From assembly GCF_001552675.1 (NCBI RefSeq), contig NZ_BCRQ01000004.1:1-64000 (forward strand): DNA of 64,000 nt, given 5' to 3'. The notes below the pieces were generated by a model, which searched no databases, was not told the origin of the DNA, and worked only from the letters and a program-made list of their open reading frames with translations. Both the position numbers and the translations under genes were made by a program. Source of the stretch: Alicyclobacillus sendaiensis NBRC 100866. Its GTDB lineage: Bacteria > Bacillota > Bacilli > Alicyclobacillales > Alicyclobacillaceae. Of the stretch, positions 59,426 through 64,000 are shown in pieces (positions within the stretch are counted from its first letter, which is position 1; each line of letters opens with the position of its first letter).

Positions 59426-60847
59426 TCACAGGTCGAAGTACAGCGAGAACTCGTAGGGATGCGGGCGCAGGTGCAGGGGCGCCAGCTCGTTGTTCCGCTT
59501 GAAGTCAATCCAGGTGCGGATGAAGTCTTTCGTGAACACGCCGCCTTCCAAGAGGAACTCGTAATCCGCTTCGAGCGCGTCGAGCGCCTCGCCGAGCGAC
59601 CCTGGTACGCTCTTGATCTGCGCCTTTTCCTCCGCCGAGAGCTCGTAGATGTTCTTGTTGATGGGGCCAAACCCGAGTTCCGTCGGATCCAGTTTCCGGC
59701 GAATGCCGTCCAGGCCGGCCATGAGCATGGCGGCGAACGCCAGATACGGGTTTGCGGTGCAATCCGGCGTGCGGAACTCGATGCGCGCCGTCTTTGGCGA
59801 CACGACCGCCACAGGAACGCGGATGGCCGCACTGCGGTTGCCGCGCGAGAAGACCAGATTGACCGGCGCTTCGTAGCCAGGCACGAGTCGCTTGTAGGAG
59901 TTTGTGCTCGGGTTGGAGAAGGCGAGAATCGCCGGGGCGTGGTACAGAATGCCCGCAATGTAATGCAGCGCAACGTCGCTCAAGTTGGCGTAGCCGCCTT
60001 CTCGATAAAACAGCGGTTCGTCTCCGTTGAACAGGCTCTGGTGGACGTGCATGCCGGAACCGTTGTCGCCGAAAATGGGCTTCGGCATGAACGTGGCCGT
60101 CTTGCCGTGCCGGCGCGCGACGTTGCGCACAATGTACTTGTACGTCATGACGGTGTCCGCGGTGCGGGTGAGCGTGCCGAATCGGAAATTGATCTCCGCC
60201 TGACCGGCCGTGGCCACCTCGTGGTGATGGCGCTCGACGCGAATGCCAGCCTTCATCAACTCGAGCACCATTTCCGTGCGGATGTCCTGCTGCGTATCCG
60301 TCGGCGCGACGGGGAAATAGCCACCCTTGTTCTTGACGTGATAGCCAAGATTTTTCGGGCCCGTGCCGGTATTCCAGACGGCTTCCTCGGAGTCAATCGC
60401 GTAGAACGCACCGCTCTGTGCGGAGTCGAACCGGACGTCGTCAAAAATAAAGAACTCCAGCTCCGGCCCAAAGTAGGCGGTCGTCGCAATGCCCGTCGAC
60501 TTCAGGTATTCTTCCGCCTTCTCCGCGATATACCGGGGATCTCGCTCGTAACGGTTCCCGCCCGGTTCGTACACGTTACACGTGACCGCGAGGGTCGGAA
60601 CCTCCGTGAACGGGTCCAGGAAGGCGGTCTCGAGCACGGGCCGCATCACCATGTCGCTCTCTTCGATGCCCCGGAAACCCGGGACGCTGGAGCCGTCAAA
60701 GGCAACCCCTAGCTCCAAGACCTCTTCGTCGATCTCGGTCGCGGGTACGGTGACGTGATGCTGGCGGCCCGGGACGTCCACGATGCGAAAATCCACCATT
60801 TGAACTTCGTGTTGCTTCATGAGATCAAGAATTTCGCGCGGCGTCAA
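59426..60847 (-). CDS. glnA: Glutamine synthetase, type I-beta-like
   Basis: Makes glutamine from glutamate and ammonia. Typical sites are VAFDGSSVPGF, the metal/glutamate region FGPELEFFIFD and GDNGSGMHVHQSLF, and the ATP site KPIFGDN. At 473 aa it is longer than Bacillus GlnA (444). Its C-terminal third (LEGGVFTKDFIRTWID, RPHPYEFSLYFDL) resembles the I-beta enzymes of Proteobacteria/Actinobacteria, not the I-alpha VHPWEREQY ending. TTG start with GGGAGG ahead. No glnR gene is adjacent, although a GlnR-type box lies upstream. Confidence 0.93.
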   Translation of the reverse strand: MTPREILDLMKQHEVQMVDFRIVDVPGRQHHVTVPATEIDEEVLELGVAFDGSSVPGFRGIEESDMVMRPVLETAFLDPFTEVPTLAVTCNVYEPGGNRYERDPRYIAEKAEEYLKSTGIATTAYFGPELEFFIFDDVRFDSAQSGAFYAIDSEEAVWNTGTGPKNLGYHVKNKGGYFPVAPTDTQQDIRTEMVLELMKAGIRVERHHHEVATAGQAEINFRFGTLTRTADTVMTYKYIVRNVARRHGKTATFMPKPIFGDNGSGMHVHQSLFNGDEPLFYREGGYANLSDVALHYIAGILYHAPAILAFSNPSTNSYKRLVPGYEAPVNLVFSRGNRSAAIRVPVAVVSPKTARIEFRTPDCTANPYLAFAAMLMAGLDGIRRKLDPTELGFGPINKNIYELSAEEKAQIKSVPGSLGEALDALEADYEFLLEGGVFTKDFIRTWIDFKRNNELAPLHLRPHPYEFSLYFDL

Positions 60848-60885
60848 GTTCGATTCCTCCCACTGTGCAACGCTGAACTGCGCTC

Positions 60886-60915
60886 ATTATAGGAGTCGTT
60901 TGAAAGGAACGTCAA
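60886..60915 (-). promoter_or_regulatory. glnA promoter
   Basis: On the minus strand: TTGACG (60915-60910), 18-bp spacer, perfect TATAAT (60891-60886). Start near 60880, leaving a 33-nt leader. Confidence 0.75.
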
Positions 60916-60922
60916 TGCTTTA

Positions 60923-60939
60923 TGTTAGATTACCTTACA
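60923..60939. promoter_or_regulatory. GlnR/TnrA-type operator upstream of glnA
   Basis: TGTTAGATTACCTTACA fits the GlnR/TnrA consensus TGTNA-N7-TNACA at every fixed position. It is centred about 51 nt upstream of the glnA start site, adjoining the -35. A second box is not apparent. The position is compatible with repression under nitrogen excess, as for Bacillus glnRA. Confidence 0.75.
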
Positions 60940-61013
60940 TAGGGCGAGAATTTGTCACACGCTGTCGCGCCGGGAAGGTACAGCTCGGTGCGTGTCGTCT
61001 TTTTGAGGTTTTT

Positions 61014-61043
61014 TTGAGGTTAGACAAAGTATAGTCGTATATC
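61014..61043 (+). promoter_or_regulatory. Candidate promoter of the nucleotidyltransferase/CDP-alcohol operon
   Basis: TTGAGG (61014-61019), 18-bp spacer, TATATC (61038-61043). The -35 lies in the second of two TTTTTGAGGT copies (61000-61020). Confidence 0.4.
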
Positions 61044-61119
61044 GGGCTCATTTTTGGCTAACCATTCTGGCAACCGTGGACATGCATCTTGTCGTCGCGG
61101 GTTATGGGGGAATTCCGAG

Positions 61120-61872
61120 ATGAAACCGACCGCAATCATCCTCGCGGCTGGCGTGTCGCGCCGCATGCGCCCACTGACCGATGATCGGCCGAAGTGCTTG
61201 TTGCCGGTGGGGCCGAAGGCGGTCATCGACTGGCAATTTGAGGCACTAGGTAAAAACGGAGTTCGCGACGTGATCATGGTCGTGGGTTACCGAAAGCAAA
61301 TGGTTCAGGATTACGTCCGGACGCACTACCCTTCGTTCGACGTGCGATTCATCGAGAATCCGGCCTATGAATCGACCAACACGCTGTTCTCGCTGAGCCA
61401 TGCCTTGCGCGACTGGCGCGGGGATTTCTTCTATATGAACGCAGACGTGGTCTACGATGCGCGGATCCTCGCGCGCCTCGTCCCTGGAGAAGAAGGCGGC
61501 TATCTGGCCGTTGACAAGAAGCAGTGCCGGGACGAAGAGGTCAAGGTGGAGGTCCGTTCGGGCCAGATTGTGGCCATCGGCAAGCACCTGGACCCCGCGG
61601 TGTGCGAGGGCGAATTTATCGGCGTCGCGAAGTTCGCGGGTCAATTTGCCGAGCGATTCCGCCGGCAGGTGCTGGACCTCGCCGTAGAAGGGAATGAAAT
61701 GCAGTTTTTTGAGTACGCCCTGGATCTTTTGGAGGACAAATCGGGCCTGGTCTCCGTCGATGTGACGGGCCTCCCTTGCGTCGAGATCGATTTTCCTGAG
61801 GACTACCAATACGCGGTGGAAAGCGTGGTGCCTCGGCTCCTGGCCGCGCAAGGGGCGGAGCGCGATGTCTGA
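61120..61872 (+). CDS. Sugar/alcohol-phosphate nucleotidyltransferase (likely cytidylyltransferase)
   Basis: A 250-aa NTP-transferase fold. It opens TAIILAAGVSRRMRPLTDDR and PKCLLPVGP with the nucleotide-binding loop and Lys; VGYRKQMVQDYV; and FFYMNADVVYDARIL with the metal Asp. It looks like the phosphocholine/inositol-phosphate cytidylyltransferase branch, not the hexose-phosphate ones, because it is short and lacks a left-handed beta-helix tail. ATG 61120 with GGGGGA ahead. It overlaps a CDP-alcohol phosphotransferase by 8 nt, which supports CTP use. Confidence 0.78.
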   Translation: MKPTAIILAAGVSRRMRPLTDDRPKCLLPVGPKAVIDWQFEALGKNGVRDVIMVVGYRKQMVQDYVRTHYPSFDVRFIENPAYESTNTLFSLSHALRDWRGDFFYMNADVVYDARILARLVPGEEGGYLAVDKKQCRDEEVKVEVRSGQIVAIGKHLDPAVCEGEFIGVAKFAGQFAERFRRQVLDLAVEGNEMQFFEYALDLLEDKSGLVSVDVTGLPCVEIDFPEDYQYAVESVVPRLLAAQGAERDV

Positions 61873-62575
61873 GCTGAAGCGCATCGACGCATGTGCGAAA
61901 CGCCCCATTGACATCTGGACGAATTATTTGTTTTATCCGCTCTCGATCCGGCTCGTCTACCTGCTGCGCAACACGCCGGTGACGCCGAATCAAATCACGC
62001 TGTTCTCGCTCTTTCTGTGTCTGCTCGGATGCTGGGGCTTTTCGACAGGCATTCGGGGCGACGTGATCGCCGGCCTTGTGCTCGTGGAAATCTCCTACGT
62101 TTTCGATTGCGCGGATGGTCAGTTGGCGCGTTATCGCCAGCAATTTTCCGCCATCGGCGGTTGGTTGGATCAGGTGGCGGATCGCATCAAGGAGTTCGCC
62201 ATCTACTTCAGCTTGGCGTACGGCTACACGCGCTGGCACCCAAACGCGGCGGGCCTCTGGGCGTGGGCGATGACGGCGCTCTTTGCTCTGTATCTGCTCG
62301 AGTACTACGGGCAAATCCGGTTCAAGCCGCGGGAGATGGCGTCTGCGGTCGCGCAGGAGGCCTCGAGCCATCACACCTTTCGCCGCGCGCAACGGTGGCG
62401 GAGCTTCGTTCCTTTCCGCGGCTTCATCATCGGTGAGCAGTATTTTGCTCTCCTGGTGTTTGTGGCGCTGAACGCCGTACCGGCTCTGTTTCACTTTGTC
62501 GCCATCTTGGGCCTCGTCATGTGTGCCTATCGGCCGGCGGTGCAATTGTACAAATGGTCCCGAGGCATCGCGTGA
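61865..62575 (+). CDS. CDP-alcohol phosphotransferase family membrane protein
   Basis: 236 aa with about six helices and the complete family motif: D84-G85-x2-A88-R89-x8-G98-x3-D102-x3-D106, in CADGQLARYRQQF and GGWLDQVADR. The enzyme moves a phospho-alcohol from CDP to a second alcohol. Paired with the cytidylyltransferase, it would use the CDP-alcohol made there. Possible products are a phospholipid head group, a polyol phosphodiester such as di-inositol phosphate, or a wall glycerol/ribitol unit. Sequence alone does not decide. Confidence 0.85.
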   Translation: MSELKRIDACAKRPIDIWTNYLFYPLSIRLVYLLRNTPVTPNQITLFSLFLCLLGCWGFSTGIRGDVIAGLVLVEISYVFDCADGQLARYRQQFSAIGGWLDQVADRIKEFAIYFSLAYGYTRWHPNAAGLWAWAMTALFALYLLEYYGQIRFKPREMASAVAQEASSHHTFRRAQRWRSFVPFRGFIIGEQYFALLVFVALNAVPALFHFVAILGLVMCAYRPAVQLYKWSRGIA

Positions 62576-62605
62576 GGCTCGTTCGCGAGTCGACCGATCT
62601 TTCGA

Positions 62606-62640
62606 CGCAGGAGTGCCGTGTGCCGCCTGCGCCTTTTTTT
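62606..62640 (+). terminator. Terminator after the CDP-alcohol operon
   Basis: CGCAGG (62606-62611) pairs with CCTGCG (62626-62631) and seven T follow (62634-62640). The 14-nt loop is large, so strength is uncertain. Confidence 0.55.
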
Positions 62641-62818
62641 GCGCCTGAGATCGGCAACAAATTGAAACCGAGTGGGACAGAAGGGTGAACGCCGCGCGCT
62701 CGAGTAGGATGGCCGGGGGAAACCTGTGCGCCCATTCCGCATGTCGGAACACGAGGCTGTGCGGCGTCGACGCCTCGCGTTAGACTGGATTTGGAAGTTG
62801 TTGACGACATCCACTTGA

Positions 62819-64000
<1,182 letters not shown>

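Noticed and set aside
59426-60847. Adenylylation Tyr as proof of beta-type GlnA
   Set aside because: Bacillus alpha enzymes also have NIY-x-x-S-x-EE at this place; the beta call rests on length and C-terminal sequence instead.
60999-61021. Direct repeat of TTTTTGAGGTT as a regulatory repeat
   Set aside because: Only two copies of about 10 nt, T-rich; one copy is simply the candidate -35. Not enough to call a site.

Overview
This window reads as chromosome of a high-GC, spore-forming Firmicute, most likely Alicyclobacillus (A. acidocaldarius or a near relative). That is inference. It rests on Bacillus-type genes (TRAP/MtrB, HepS/HepT, BshA, ReoY/YpiB, YlbJ, YpjD, YpmA/YpmB, DnaD, a GlnR-type operator) in GC-rich DNA with many TTG/GTG starts. 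I see no IS element, prophage, CRISPR array or rRNA. There is one tRNA gene (Pro, GGG).

Gene order follows two Bacillus subtilis blocks with pieces removed and added. Block 1 (1-27.5 kb) is mtrB-hepS-menG-hepT-ndk-cheR ... aroC-aroB-aroH-trpDCFBA-tyrA-...-reoY. About 10.7 kb is inserted between cheR and aroC: a c-di-AMP receptor, a lone GT51 transglycosylase, a lone lipoyl domain, a MoxR/VWA pair, a LysM lytic transglycosylase, an RluA enzyme and three tandem M42 peptidases. trpE is missing from its usual place between aroH and trpD. In its place are a promoter and a GAG-triplet array that looks like a TRAP binding site covering the trpD ribosome binding site. A DAHP synthase stands where hisC would be. 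Block 2 (32-51.5 kb) is ypjD-dapB-bshA-cca-birA-dinG ... ypmA-ypmB ... asnS-dnaD. It carries two insertions: a split NHEJ set (Ku, ligase, polymerase) plus methylthioadenosine salvage genes (mtnP, mtnA, mtaD) and surE; and, where aspB would be, a membrane protein with a short FtsH-like protease.

From 27.5 to 32 kb are membrane proteins (YitT, YkvI-like, UppP, YlbJ). From 51.5 kb on come cell-wall genes (ddl, murF), a Ros/MucR-like zinc-finger protein, a secreted lipase-like protein, csaA, an NRAMP-like transporter behind a DtxR-like box, an FAD oxidoreductase, a YjjX-type NTPase, a beta-type glutamine synthetase behind a GlnR-type box, a nucleotidyltransferase/CDP-alcohol transferase pair, and pobA cut by the window end.

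Functionally the window joins aromatic amino-acid synthesis (shikimate end, Trp, Tyr) with its likely regulator TRAP, menaquinone and heptaprenyl side-chain synthesis, lysine and bacillithiol synthesis, DNA-end repair, and cell-wall precursor synthesis. Promoters are often of extended -10 type (TGnTATAMT). Many genes overlap by 4 nt (ATGA or GTGA), which implies translational coupling.
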